From Pyrus communis (Eukaryota > Streptophyta > Magnoliopsida > Rosales > Rosaceae), in the NCBI RefSeq assembly GCF_963583255.1, contig NC_084803.1:20292428-20356427 (forward strand): a DNA stretch of 64,000 bases. The letters run 5' to 3'. Shown in pieces: positions 36,372 through 51,347 of the stretch. The notes below the pieces were generated by a model. That model worked only from the letters and a program-made list of their open reading frames with translations, was not told the DNA's origin and did not search any database. The first letter of the stretch is position 1. Every line of letters begins with the position of its first letter. The position numbers were made by a program, and so were the translations under genes.

Positions 36372-37547
36372 ATGGGAGGAGGCAACGGTCAGAAGGCCAA
36401 GATGGCGCGCGAGAAGAACTTGGAGAAGCAGAAGGCTGCCGGCAAAGGTAAATATTTCATCTTCTTTTTCCCCCTTTTTTCACAGATGTAAATTACCCTT
36501 TTCACTTGATATAGAAATTAAAAAAAATACAAATTTTGCATTTAGATTTAGGTTTTAATTGCTTGCAAGCTTATTTGGGGATGATTATGTGTAAAATTTC
36601 ACTGAAAATTGTCCATTGTGAGAAAATAGAAGAAAAAGAAAATTGAAGTATTATGTTTAGTAGCTCCAATTGGGGATTATGATTAGATCTAGTTGTTGGT
36701 CTAATACAATTGGGTTAATTGTTTGATTTGCACAGGAAGTCAGCTTAAAACAAACGAGAAAGCCATGTCTATCCAGGTAATTACTTCAACTAATTGGTTT
36801 GGTGATAATATGATTCATAGTTAATTCAGAAAACCATTTGTTAAGTCTTTCGGTCGGTTTAGAATGTCTACTTTCGTTCCTACTTGTTTAAATGGAATGT
36901 AATTGAAAGTGGGTTATCAGGGAATGTTAAATTTATGCCTGCCAATGCTGTGCATTCGTTTTTCTTCCTCTTTTTGCGGTACTTTGTGATAAAATCGGCT
37001 CCTTGTGTGACCGGTAGAAAGTTAAATTCAGTTACTTTGTCGAAAGTTTGAGGTGATAGTGATTATCATGTATTGGTCAAGATGACTTTGCATATAATTT
37101 ATGAGAGCCTTTCAGTTTCAACCTACGTCTGAGAGATTTTTCTTTTGGGGTGGGAAGATTGTGTTTCAGTAACAAATGAAGTATGTGCCATCAGTTTGCA
37201 TATGCAGCGGTCTCAAGAGTATGTTATTATATAATGTCGATTGTTGGTAGGTATTGATGAAGGCCTGGTCGATCAATATATTTGAGTTTTGGGGCCAAGA
37301 CAGTTAACATATAGTACAATTAATTGTTGGTCGATCGATGTAATCAAATCTAATTGCTTCTCAGGTGAGCTAATGCATTTTCCACTTCATCTGCTTTAAT
37401 ATGACAATGATTATATGTTGAATGCAGTGTAAGGTGTGCATGCAAGCATTTATGTGCACCACATCAGAAGTGAAGTGCAGGGAACATGCTGAGGCAAAGC
37501 ATCCCAAGTCTGATGTCTACGCTTGTTTCCCTCATCTCAAGAAATGA
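36372..37547 (+). CDS. Small C2H2-type zinc-binding protein (At2g23090-like, 4F5/zf-met2), 3 exons, 78 aa
   Basis: Exons: 36372-36447, 36736-36776, 37428-37547 (TGA). Donors and acceptors are GT-AG and frame is kept. The product begins MGGGNGQKAKMAREKNLEKQK, a basic 4F5-type N-terminus, followed by a zinc-binding part with Cys40, Cys43, His59 and His64 (CKVCMQAF ... CREHAEAKHPK). It ends in CFPHLKK. The family is short, highly conserved in plants and of unknown biochemical role; an Arabidopsis member has a solved structure. The exons are below the length at which open-frame listing would flag them, so the gene is easily missed. The start is in a good context (GCCATGGGA). Confidence 0.93.
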
Positions 37548-37674
37548 AAGAACATTTGATAAGAAGTCGCAGCGACAGATTATGAATGTCATGGCCCTCT
37601 ATATTAAAGCCTGGAATGAATTTACCAAGAGTTCTTCTAGAACGATAGCTATTTAATACTTGCTTGTGGAGTTG

Positions 37675-37706
<32 letters not shown>

Positions 37707-38636
37707 GTGAGTGAGGGAGAGAGAAAGAGATGCATCTCCTTGTTGAACCGAAACTCGGTCTTGAATGATCATGGATGTTGGTGGTATAACTCTTGAAAAG
37801 AGGTGTGTTTCATGGAATCTTGGTGTTCATCGTGTTGTGCTTTCTGTCTTGAAAGTCAAATTCCCGCCTAGTACCGAAAATTCCCATTTTATACAGGCTT
37901 CAGAAAGTTGATTTGTCATTAAATTGCTTTCGCTAGTTAATTTGTTACACTGGACACTGGAAATGCTGGATTAGCATTCCAGGTTTTATCAAGTTTTTAT
38001 TTGGTAAACAGGAGCAGCCACTGTAGGGGTGATCATTCATGGCAAGATAAGGGCGAGACTAGTGGCTGGCCGATGGCTGTAGTGGTGGCTACATCACATG
38101 TGATGGTGGTGGAGCTGCTAGAGTGACGGTGCTGGTGGTGACGTCGATGGTAGTCATTTTTTCATGGCAAGATAATGGCAATAAGGGCGATGGAGGATAA
38201 CGAATGCAAGACCAATTCATCGGTAAAAGGATAGTTATTTCCGGTTAAAAACCGGCTTTCTTCAAGAAATGAATCGAAACAAGAAAATTGATAAATATCC
38301 TTGTGCATATTCTAACCGGTCAAATGTCGGGGTTATTTTCTCCATCGAATATAGAATAAAGGATCATAGGTGAGACGCATTGCTGAAAATAGTGACATAA
38401 TGTTGGCAATGGCGTTGCTTGGCGAATGAGGGTATGCATTGGTTTAATTTGGTTTATACAAACTAAGCAGAAATATTGAAAGAAAACTCGTTTAAATGAC
38501 CATGAAAACATACAATCAATTTTAAACATACAACAATTGACAATGGCAAACCACAGTGATGATTTTCAGATAAATAACACTCCCAATTCCAAATAGCAAT
38601 GGACCTCTAGTCTATGTAATCGGACTAATCAAGCAA
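37548..38636. other. 3' flank of the zinc-finger gene with (GT)n microsatellite; intergenic
   Basis: The 3' UTR probably covers the first 300-400 bases and contains a (GT)n run at 37680-37707. From 38040 to 38160 there are imperfect GGTGGT repeats. The rest shows no gene. Confidence 0.55.
37680..37707 (+). repeat. (GT)n microsatellite in probable 3' UTR
   Basis: About 13-14 uninterrupted TG units, 133 bases after the stop codon. Confidence 0.9.
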
Positions 38637-42279
<3,643 letters not shown>

Positions 42280-42713
42280 GGCTTCTGCTGCTGTCGCCGC
42301 CGAGGTGGGATTGCTCGAGGCCGAGATCTGGCGACGAGTGGATTGGGTTAGTGTGGGAGTCTGCGTCTCGTGGGGAGGGTTTGGAAGAGGGAAGGGGGTG
42401 CGCACGATAGGAGGGTGCGCGACCGGCGCACGCAAGGCAGCGAGGGTGCACACTAGCAGGAAGCGAAGGGGTATTGCTGGATTTGTGCGCATGTATCATG
42501 TGCTTGGAAGGAGGCTGTGGAACGACGACACCAATAACGTCAAACGACGCCCAACGAAAAACCTGCGCATTGGGGGTTGGGTTGGTTGGTTCGTAATTTT
42601 TGCAACTTTTCCGGTTAAAACTTAAATATTCAATGGTGGGGAGTTGGGCTTGCCTGTGGTGCGGTGGAGTGGACAATATGTTGACGTGGAAAGTGCAGAG
42701 TGGCCATTGTTTA
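42280..42713. other. Promoter and 5' UTR of the CK2 alpha gene
   Basis: GC-rich on the gene side. It contains an uninterrupted minus-strand reading frame from ATG 42492 into exon 1. No TATA box was assigned. Confidence 0.5.
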
Positions 42714-43125
42714 GCCGGAAGAGGATCATCTCCCGATTCACTATGTGGAAATCTTAGAAATCTTCAAATTCTAGCCGTTTATTGTATATTATGCATTCAG
42801 TTTTCGTTAGATACTATTTGTATTTAATTTTAAATAAAAAAAGGTCAAATGATTTCTAACCTACAAATGCACGATGAATGGCTAAGATGTGAGGATCTTC
42901 ACAATTTGGATCCGAATGGGATCCAGATCCTGTTTAGCCAACATGATCCTCTCCAGATCCTCTTTGTGAGGCTTTTGGAGATCCGTAAATTGTGTCCGTT
43001 CATTGTAATTGTAAGGTCAGTTTTTGTTGGTACTGTTTGGTCTTCAATTTTAAATAAAAAATTTAAAATGATTTCTTACCGCACGATGTACAATGAACGG
43101 TAAAAATTCACAGATCCCCGTGATC
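42714..43125. repeat. Dispersed-repeat-like region with diverged internal direct duplication
   Basis: Two related blocks of about 150-200 bases contain CCGTT(T/C)ATTGTA, TTAATTTTAAATAAAAAA, AAATGATTTCT.ACC and GCACGATG. They are interleaved with GGATC(C)-rich pieces (AGGATC, GATCCAGATCC, GATCCTCTCCAGATCC). It resembles a degraded non-autonomous element; class unknown. Confidence 0.5.
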
Positions 43126-43710
43126 CATACAAAGAGAATTTGAATTCATTGTTTAGTGGTTTTGTTATTGGTTGTGGTAGCATTTTTGCTTACCACCATA
43201 AGTGTGTATGTTCACCATACACCTTATAATGTGCCTCGTGTCCTTTCATTTAAGTGCAAATATAGTGAGTCTCATTTTTATTAGAGAGATGATACAAAAA
43301 TTGTACAATTAAATGATAAGAGTAGCATTTTTGTTCTTCTAATCATAGTTAATTTTTTTTCAAAATTTTTAGAATTATGAAAAGATGCGTGACAAATGAC
43401 GAAATGTATGATGAACATACACCGTAATTTATGGTGATGAGTGAAAATGCACTCTATTAACTACATTAGATTACAAGTAGTTTAACTGGATTTTCACTTT
43501 CGTTCGTATAATTTTGTTTTCTTCTATTCTAGTCCAATCCGTCAAATGGGATGAGCCAAAACTCTTTTCTTGTTGAGTTTTTCAAATGAAAAGATGGGCA
43601 TTATGAGCCAAAACTCTTTTGTAAGTTACCAAAACCAAAGTGGTAGTTGATTTTTTTATGTGTTAGGTTGTCTAATATTATATGTAAGGGGATTGTTGCT
43701 AACTCCTTAA
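43126..43710. other. Intergenic, AT-rich
   Basis: No open frame or repeat is supported here. It ends at the left terminus of the Harbinger derivative, where the flank is CTTAA. Confidence 0.5.
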
Positions 43711-44259
43711 GGGTGCGTTTGTTGCATCGGACTGTTTTGGACTGAACTAGCTGCATGGACTAAGCTGGACTGGCTTAGACTAGACTAAGCTGGCCTAACT
43801 TAGTGAAGCGTTTGGTGCAGTGTCGGACTAAGAAGCAGGATAATGAAAACAATATTGTTCACCAGATTTGCGTTTGCTTAGACTAGGACTACGTTATTGT
43901 TCTATTTTAATAGCTTAAAAACCTGTGCCCAACTCCTTTGCCATTGTGTAATAGAGTAATGCTACAAATATCATGATATGGGTTAATTGGAGCATATTTT
44001 TGCCATGTATATTATGAATCTTAAAAAAAGGGGACAATTGTTTTGTTTTTAGTACCTGCTAATATAAATGAAAAGATAAATACATATCCTAATTCAAATG
44101 AAATTGGGCTTGGTGTATAGAACGATTTTATCACCTATAGTTTGACAAGGAGACTATTTTGCTTTTTAACATGAATTCTAGTAGCAGAAAACAAGTCTTC
44201 CAAGTTTAAACAAGAAAACAAGAAACAAATCAAGAAGATAGTCCTGAAAGTTTCTTCCT

Positions 44260-44469
44260 ATGGAATTGAAAGAAACTACACCGATTGGCAAAAAGGAGCC
44301 CAAGATCGTGCTTCTTGATAACCCATTTGCAAGGTTGCTGAAAACGTCTGAAAGTAACTTGCTTAGAGGTACAAAAAGGAAAGCAAATAATATGGTCCCG
44401 AGGGTAACTGCTTCTTGGACTAAATCTGGAGAGAAAGAAGATCTCCATAATTTACAAAAGACCAGTTAA
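44260..44469 (+). other. 69-codon ORF near the left terminus, unknown
   Basis: The frame starts MELKETTPIGKKEP and includes LLDNPFARLLKTSESNLL and KRKANNMVPRV. The same frame exists in the other arm at 51347-51138. It matches no family I know. It is basic and Ser/Lys-rich. The two copies differ mostly by amino-acid-changing substitutions, which argues against strong selection. It may only be subterminal sequence. Confidence 0.3.
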
Positions 44470-44626
44470 CTATAGTATAGCATTCCAAAGTAGATCTCCA
44501 TAATTTACAAAATCCTAGTTAACATTAGCCAAAATACTTCATAGTGCAAAGCTAAGTTAGAAGCCATAACATAAGATTGTACGATTAATAAAATACATCC
44601 ATGTCAAAAGGCACCACATAATATAC

Positions 44627-45608
44627 TCATCCGCTTGCTTTGTCGCTTAAAAGCCTTTGGACTAACACTTTCTTGAGTTCCGAATTGATTGCCCTGAACA
44701 CTCCCACATTTTGTGGTTTTTCCAAAATAAGAGTCAATGCATCAATTTAATCCATAGGAGAAAGACCCATTGCTCCACGTTCGTTAGCTATGTCACTATG
44801 ATCTGCAGTACCTTGAACTATAGCTTCAGTTGCCATTTGCATCCTCTTCCCACTTTCAACATAAAATTCTTTTAGTCCACTGATAATTGCCTTGGTTCCA
44901 TCACTTGAACTTCCCATAGTTCTTTTCCTCTTCCTTTGGCTATTCCAGATGGGGTGCTTTGTTGGTTCATTGAAGAAACAACATTTTCACCTTCAATATC
45001 ACTTGCACCAACCTGATCATGACTTTGTTCCTCCATCATTTCAGCAGGGGTTTTGGCTACATTATCCGTAGCCCGATCTTTTCCAAATATATATGCAAAT
45101 CTATCATACAATGGAAAATGTTTGCTTCTCTATCCATTTGCTTCTTTATTTTTCTAAGATTATAACAACATAGCAAAACTAAAATTTAGCATGCGTAACA
45201 ACTATAGCAACAAGAATATAACTAATGTATAAATAAAATAGGATATAAACCTGCACATAAGTTTGCTATGCGTCATCACTGTCAACTTTAATGCACTTTT
45301 TGACATCATTCCCTGCAAAACCACTTGTGTTTATCATGTCAAGGACCAAATTATATGTTTTTTTTTCATTTCTTCAACTTTGACTCAATATGTGGAGTTG
45401 CCTTTATATTTGAATTAGGACATAAAACATTGATAGTTTTTGCTATTTCAATCAAAGTACCTTGTTTGAAAGCACCTGTGTCACACTGTTGCTTTCGAGC
45501 AACAAAATCCTCAAGAACATATAGTAATGCTTCTTCCTCAAATGCTTCCCATTTACGCCTTCTTCCTTTTGGCTCTTGAGCAGCATTCAAATTATTGTCG
45601 TTATCCAT
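44627..45608 (-). pseudogene. Harbinger MYB/SANT-like protein, left-arm copy, broken
   Basis: From ATG 45608 the frame reads MDNDNNLNAAQEPKGRRRKW and continues through a MYB/SANT-like domain (FEEEALLYVLEDFV, FKQGTLIEIAKTINVLCP, HIESKLKK). It then meets stops near 45366. Later parts appear at 45111-44872 (MYDRFAYIFGKDRAT) and near the end (the SPMDQIDALTLILEKPQ counterpart), with frame changes between. In PIF/Harbinger elements this second protein binds DNA and helps bring the transposase into the nucleus. This copy keeps CAA where the right copy has TAA. Confidence 0.85.
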
Positions 45609-45813
45609 ACCTAAACAAAAAATATTTGAATGTACTAAAGTACAATACAAAGAATCAATTTGCATAATATCCAATTAATTTGCATACCATCCAATAAATA
45701 AATCGAATGACATTCACTGATGAGCAATCTAATCATTTTGCTAATATCCAACATACATGATAAAAAGGAAAACTAAAATAAAATGTTATCATTAACACAT
45801 ATAGCTAGTTCGG

Positions 45814-46135
45814 TTGATGGTTACTAATTGCTCTCCACTCATTATACATTTCTTGAGCCATGGCAGTCTTCTTTGCAGTCCACTGGTTAGATGTTTCAAC
45901 ACTACCAACATATTCACCTTCTTCTGTATTTTGTCCATCTTCTATTATTGGCAAATTCTCCATTGGATCTACAGACATCTCTTGCCTAATAAGATTGTGT
46001 AGTAGGCTACAAGCGGTAATTATTTAACATTGTGTCCTTATCGGATAGAAAGATGGACTCCTTAGTTTCGCCCACCTTCCTTTTAGCAAGCCAAAACAGC
46101 GTTCAATTACATTTCTTGCCTTAGAATGCTTCATG
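45814..46135 (-). pseudogene. Harbinger transposase C-terminal fragment, left arm
   Basis: Reading from 46135 downwards gives the counterpart of the right-arm sequence from MKHSKARNVIERCFG through the IRTQGRIITACCLLHNLI and MENLPIIEDGQN blocks, to the SDQWTAQR and YNEW end. The N-terminal two thirds are missing because the inverted copy starts here. Confidence 0.85.
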
Positions 46136-48378
46136 GTTTAAACCTAATCCTGGTGTAGACCAAACAAGGGACTAAGTTTGATAACCTTAGCACCAAGATT
46201 AGGTTTAATGACCTTAGCATGGACTCACTCAGATTATACGCCTCCTTAGCAGTTCTTAACGAGGATCCCTAATTTTGGGCGGACTCACAAGCCATAGAAA
46301 ACCACGAGAGATTCAGTCGTCCAAGAACCCCCCCAACGTCGCTCATCCTGCTCGTCCTTATCTTTGCGTCTTCCCTCATCGTCGTCCTTGCCCTGCTCCC
46401 TCATTGTCGTCGTCCTCACCCTCATCTGCATCTGCTCGGCCTCATCTGCTCTGAGTTGTCTGGTAAACGTTGAATCTTCGATTTATTTCGTCGATTTGTT
46501 TTGCAAATTGTGATATTACTGAGCTTTATTTGATTTTGTTGTTTTAGGTTTGAGAAATTTTCAATCATAGAACTCTGCACTTGAACAAATTAGGGTTTTG
46601 ATTTTTAGGTCAAATTGAGATTAGAATTTGGGGTTTTTTCATATTTCAACTTTTCTTTCAAATCCGAACTCAGAAACGTGGGTGACTTTACTTGTTTTGT
46701 AGCCCTTCACATTCCGGTTAAAGTCACATATGTTTTGTAACATGAAGTACCACAGATGATTTTCCAATTTGTGGCTCTATGCTGTTATTGCTAGTATGAT
46801 GTTAGGAAATATAAAGCACTAAACCAATTTGGCGTTTGCGTTTTCCGTCAACTATGTACTCTGCCATCTTCAGTTATTTCAAAATTCTATTTGCTAGTGC
46901 AATGTCAGTGCTGTGGATTGATCTTTGATTCATCTCCACATGAATGATATCATCGATGTTTTGCCCTGCTTTCCTTCATTCCTCTATTTTCTTTTTTTTT
47001 CCTTCTTCCCTTCCCCCTTTTCATCTGCATCACCCTTTCCTAATATTTGTGATATTGATTTTCGACTTGTATCATTGGCCTTAAGTCATCTGTTTAAAAA
47101 GAAGAATTCAATGCAAACAACCAAATAAATTTGGTTTATTCCTTTCTTTTTCCTCTTTTGTGTGTAGTGTTCTTTATGCATGTTACGATAACTGTCTATG
47201 GGTATATGAGATGAACTTGGGAGACAACAAGTATTAGTTTATAGTCTTTTGATAACCATTTCATTCTTAATTTTTAGTTTCGATTTTCTTAGCTTCAAAG
47301 AGAAAACATGGGAGAAGGAGAAAGGATGGAGAAAGAAAGAAAGAAGGGGGTGAGAATGGTGAATGCATAAATGATGAGACAAAACTTGAAGGGAAAAACA
47401 ATCTCTCCTTCCTCCCTCCCTCTCTCATTTACATTCTTTCTCCCATGAAAAATGAAAACTAAAAGCAGAACGTTCGGTAAAATTGTTGGATGAGAAATCT
47501 CTGCAAGTTGAAGAAATTTTTGTTGTGCACTCTTTTAATGGTTTGTGGTTATGTTCGAAGTCGTATCCTCTGTTTGGTTTTTTTTTTTCATTTTTTGATT
47601 TCCTTTTACCTTCCTCGGACCACTTTGTTTGAATGACATTAGAGATAGGCAGGAAGCAATTCCATATGTCCTGTCAATGCTTCATCATTGATGATTTTTT
47701 CCCTTACAGAAGGGTAGTCTGGAAATATCTCATTTTGCATCTCAATCCATTTGTATCTTCATGGTCATTTTTATCATATTGATAAATGCAACTTCACTTG
47801 TTTGGTTGAAACATATAGTGGTTCGTTGTTGGTTCTGTTGTGTATTTAAGTAAATGGTTAAGTTCTATTTCAGGCTCTTCTTGGGCTGCAGTGTTGGGGA
47901 AAAGAAATAGCCACAGTTTTCCTGCAGATTTGTACTGAAGGTATGGATCAGCAATGTGAATGTGATGAAATAGTTATACGTGGGTTGTGGTGATTGAAAC
48001 CATTTTACACGAAATATGCGTGTCTACTCGTGCAAACATATCTGCATCTTTATCTAGCATGAAATATAAAAAAGGACCCACCATTTTGTAAAACTTCATG
48101 GCTGTTTGATATTTGATCGTATGAATTTAACTTTAGAAATACATTTATTTAATTAGGTGGTAAATGGAGAAAATTCCAGTGTCCTACATGTTTAATTAGA
48201 TGACAATATCTTCAAAGGAGTATTGATGCAGTTAGTTGTTTCAGAATTCTTTGCATACCGTTTCTTTTGATCTAGTTCATTTCATATCATAATCACTTCA
48301 TTTCCATCACCCTTAATAATAGTAAATATTACATATATAATGTCATTATTATTATTATTTTTTTTTCTTTGGATAGAT
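46136..48378 (+). other. Central spacer: 5' region of the Harbinger element
   Basis: No cellular gene. The first 180 bases carry GGACTAAG- and GGACTCAC-type subterminal pieces. A C-rich stretch follows (46320-46440, repeated TCGTC/CTCATC). The rest is AT-rich leader up to the transposase ATG. No second copy of the outer TIR was recognised at its left edge. Confidence 0.55.
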
Positions 48379-49762
48379 ATGGATCGAAGGAAGCTTTTAT
48401 TGATCCTATTGTTAGAGATATCTTATTTAGAGTCAATTTTCATTTGTACGCTTCTTCTGTTGTTGATGCTAAGGGCCAAATAGAGACATGTTGAATAGAG
48501 ACATGTTGAATGATGCACTTTGACTAACCGTTCACTTATTAGATGAGAGATTAGTTTGTGTTATCTGAATGGTATAATAGGGAATACTGATGTTGAATGT
48601 GTCAACGAATTGAGAATGGATAGAAGGACTTTTGCCATATTATGTGACTTACTTCGTCAAGATGGAAGGGTAAAAATGGATGGTTTGGTGTCTGTAGAGG
48701 AGCAGGTGTGTATAACTTTACAAATACTATCACATTATACTAAGAATCGTCGTGTTGGCGGTAGATTTTATAGGTCGGGAGAGACTATAAGTAGGTATTT
48801 CAATAGTGTATTGCAAGAAATTTTGCGATTACAAGGTATCCTACTAAAAGTCTCTCAGCTTGTGCCTATTGATTCTACAGATCCTAGGTAGCAATGTTTT
48901 AAGGTATGATGATAATTTTTTTTGTCATTTTCCCTAAGCTTTAACTCTTCATTCCCTTTGTATAAATTAACAAAAGCTTGTTTTTTTTGTTTAGAATTGC
49001 TTGGGAGCATTAGATGGAACACACATTGATGTGCATGTACTTGAAATTGACAAACCAAGATACCGAACAAAAAAGGGTCGAGTCGCAACTACTGTGTTAG
49101 GTGTGTGTTCAGGAGATATGCAGTTCATATATGTGTTTTCGGGGTGGGAGGGTTCCGCATCAGACTATAGAGTGCTACATGATGCAATTACTAGGCCTAA
49201 TGGTTTAAAGGTACCAGTGGGTAAGACTATTAGTTAGTCTCAACTTTGTAAGTTAGGTCTAGTTTTGTTTGTGAACTACAAAACACTAATAAGGTCTTCT
49301 TTTTTGTATTAGGTTATTATTACCTTGTAGATGGTGGTTATACAAATGGTGAAGGATTCCTTGCACCCTATAGAGGAATACCTTATCATTTATCTGAATG
49401 GGAGGGATGAACACCTTCTAATAAGGAAGAATATTTTAACATGAAGCATTCTAAGGCAAGGAATGTAATTGAACGCTGTTTTGGCTTTGCTAAAAGGAAG
49501 GTGGGCGATACTAAGGAGTCCATCTTTCTATTCGATAAGGACACAAGGTCGAATAATTACCGCTTGTTGCTTACTACACAATCTTATTAAGCAAGAGATG
49601 TCTGTAGATCTAATGGAGAATTTGCCAATAATAGAAGATGGACAAAATATAGAAGAAGGTGAATATGTTGGTAGTGTTGAAACATCTGACCAGTGGACTG
49701 CACAAAGGAATGCCATGGCTCAGGAAATGTATAATGAATGGAGAGCAATTAGAAACCAGTAA
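48379..49762 (+). pseudogene. PIF/Harbinger DDE transposase (HARBI1-like), broken
   Basis: ATG 48379 begins MDRRKLLLILLLEISYLES. Conserved sequence resumes at 48556 (LCYLNGIIGNTDVECVNELRMD). Probable exons are up to 48903, 48995-49220, and 49313-49762, with GT-AG junctions. Domain blocks are FRSGETISRYF-like, [15 protein letters not shown] (first catalytic Asp), [16 protein letters not shown] (second Asp), YLVDGGYTNGEGFLAPYRG, KARNVIERCFG (Glu) and ITACCLLHNLI. All three DDE acidic residues are present, but the gene is dead. Stops lie between 48379 and 48555, at 48889 (TAG for Trp) and at 49408 (TGA for Arg), and there is a one-base frameshift near 49490 after ERCFG. DDE nucleases of this family cut and paste the element and are plant-wide. 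Confidence 0.92.
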
Positions 49763-49988
49763 CCGAACTAGCTATATGTGTTAATGATAACATTTTATTT
49801 TAGTTTTCCTTTTTATCATGCATATGTTGGATATTAGCAAAATGATTAGATTGCTCATCAGTGAATGTCATTCGATTTATTGATTGGATGGTATGCAAAT
49901 TAATTGGATATTATGCAAATTGTTGGATATTATGCAAATTGATTCTTTGTACTGTACTTTAGTACATTCAAATATTTTTTGTTTAGGT

Positions 49989-50980
49989 ATGGATAACGAC
50001 AATAATTTGAATGCTGCTTAAGAGCCAAAAGGAAGAAGGCGTAAATGGGAAGCATTTGAGGAAGAAGTATTACTATCTATTCTTGAGGATTTTGTTGCTT
50101 GGAAGCAACGGTGTGACACAGGTGCTTTCAAACAAGGTACTTTGACTAAAATAGCAAAAGCTGTCAATGTTTTATGTCCTAATTCAAATATAAAGGCAAC
50201 TCCACATATTGAGTCAAAGTTGAAGAAATGGAAAAAATACATATAGTTTGGACCTTGGCATGATAAACACAAGTAGATTTGCATGGAATGATATCAAAAA
50301 GTGCGTTGAAGTTGATAGTGATGACTCATGGCAAACTTATGTGTAGGTTCATATCCTATTTTATTTATACAGTAGTTATATTCTTGTTGCTATATTTGTT
50401 ACGCATGCTAAATTTTAGTTTTGCTATGTTGATATAATCTTAGAAAAATAAAGAAGCCGATGGATGGAGAAGCAAACATTTTCCACTGTATGATAGATTT
50501 GCATATATATTTGGAAAAGATCGGGCTACGGGTAATGTAGTCGAAACCCTTGCTGAAATGATGGAGGAACAAAATCATGAGCAGGTTGGTGCAAGTGATA
50601 TTTGAGGTGAAAATGTTGTTTCTTCAATGAACCAACAAAGCCAACAAAGCACCCCATCTGAAAATAGCCAAAGGAAGAGTAAAAGAGCTATGGGAAGTTC
50701 AAGTGATGGAACCGAGGCAATTATCAGTGGACTGAAAGAATTTTATGTTGAAAGTGGGAAAAGGATGCAAATGGTAATTGAAGCTATAGTTCAAGGTAGT
50801 GCAGATCATAGTGACATAGCTAACGAACTTGGAGCAATGAGTCTTTCTCCTATGGATCAAATTGATGCATTGACTCTTATTTTGGAAAAACCACAAAATG
50901 TGGGAGTGTTTAGGGCAATCAATTCGAAACTCAACAAAGTGTTCGTCCAAAGACTTTTAAGCGATAAAGCAAGCGGATGA
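49989..50980 (+). pseudogene. Harbinger MYB/SANT-like protein, right-arm copy, broken
   Basis: Starts at ATG 49989 (MDNDNNLNAA). A TAA at 50019-50021 replaces Gln (CAA in the other arm). The MYB/SANT-like region follows (KGRRRKWEAFEEE, FKQGTLTKIAKAVNVLCPN, HIESKLKKWKK). There is a frameshift near 50245, then NTSRFAWNDIKKCVEVDSDDSWQTYV and a TAG at 50344 where the other arm has CAG. After an AT-rich intron the part from DGWRSKHFPLYDRFAYIFGKD continues, with a further stop near 50607. The C-terminus (MSLSPMDQIDALTLILEKPQNVG) ends in TGA at 50978-50980. Confidence 0.88.
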
Positions 50981-51137
50981 GTATATTATGTGGTGCCTTT
51001 TGACATGGATGTATTTTATTAATCGTAAAATCTAATGTTATGGCTTCTAACTTAGCTTTGCACGATAAAGTATTTTGGCTAATGTTAATTATGATTTTGT
51101 AAATTATGGAGATCTACTTTGGAATGCTATACTATAG

Positions 51138-51347
51138 TTAACTGGTATTTTGTAAATTATGGAGATCTTCTTTCTCTCCAGATTTAGTCCAAGAAGCAGT
51201 TACCCTCGGGACCATATTATTTGCTTTCCTTTTTGTACCTCTAAGCAAGTTACTCTCAGACACTTTTAGCAACCTTTCAAATGGGTTATCAAGAAGCACG
51301 ATCTCGGGCTCATTTTCGCCAATCGGTGCAGTTTCTTTCAATTCCAT
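51138..51347 (-). other. 69-codon ORF near the right terminus, unknown
   Basis: The mirror copy of the ORF at 44260-44469 with about six amino-acid differences and no indel. Unknown family; see the left copy. Confidence 0.3.

Larger units (their letters stand above)
43711..46135 (-). repeat. Left inverted arm (3' half of the Harbinger element, reversed)
   Basis: A reverse-complement copy of 49440-51891. It breaks off at CATGAAGC, just before the transposase sequence encoding VIERCFG, where the middle part begins. Confidence 0.88.
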
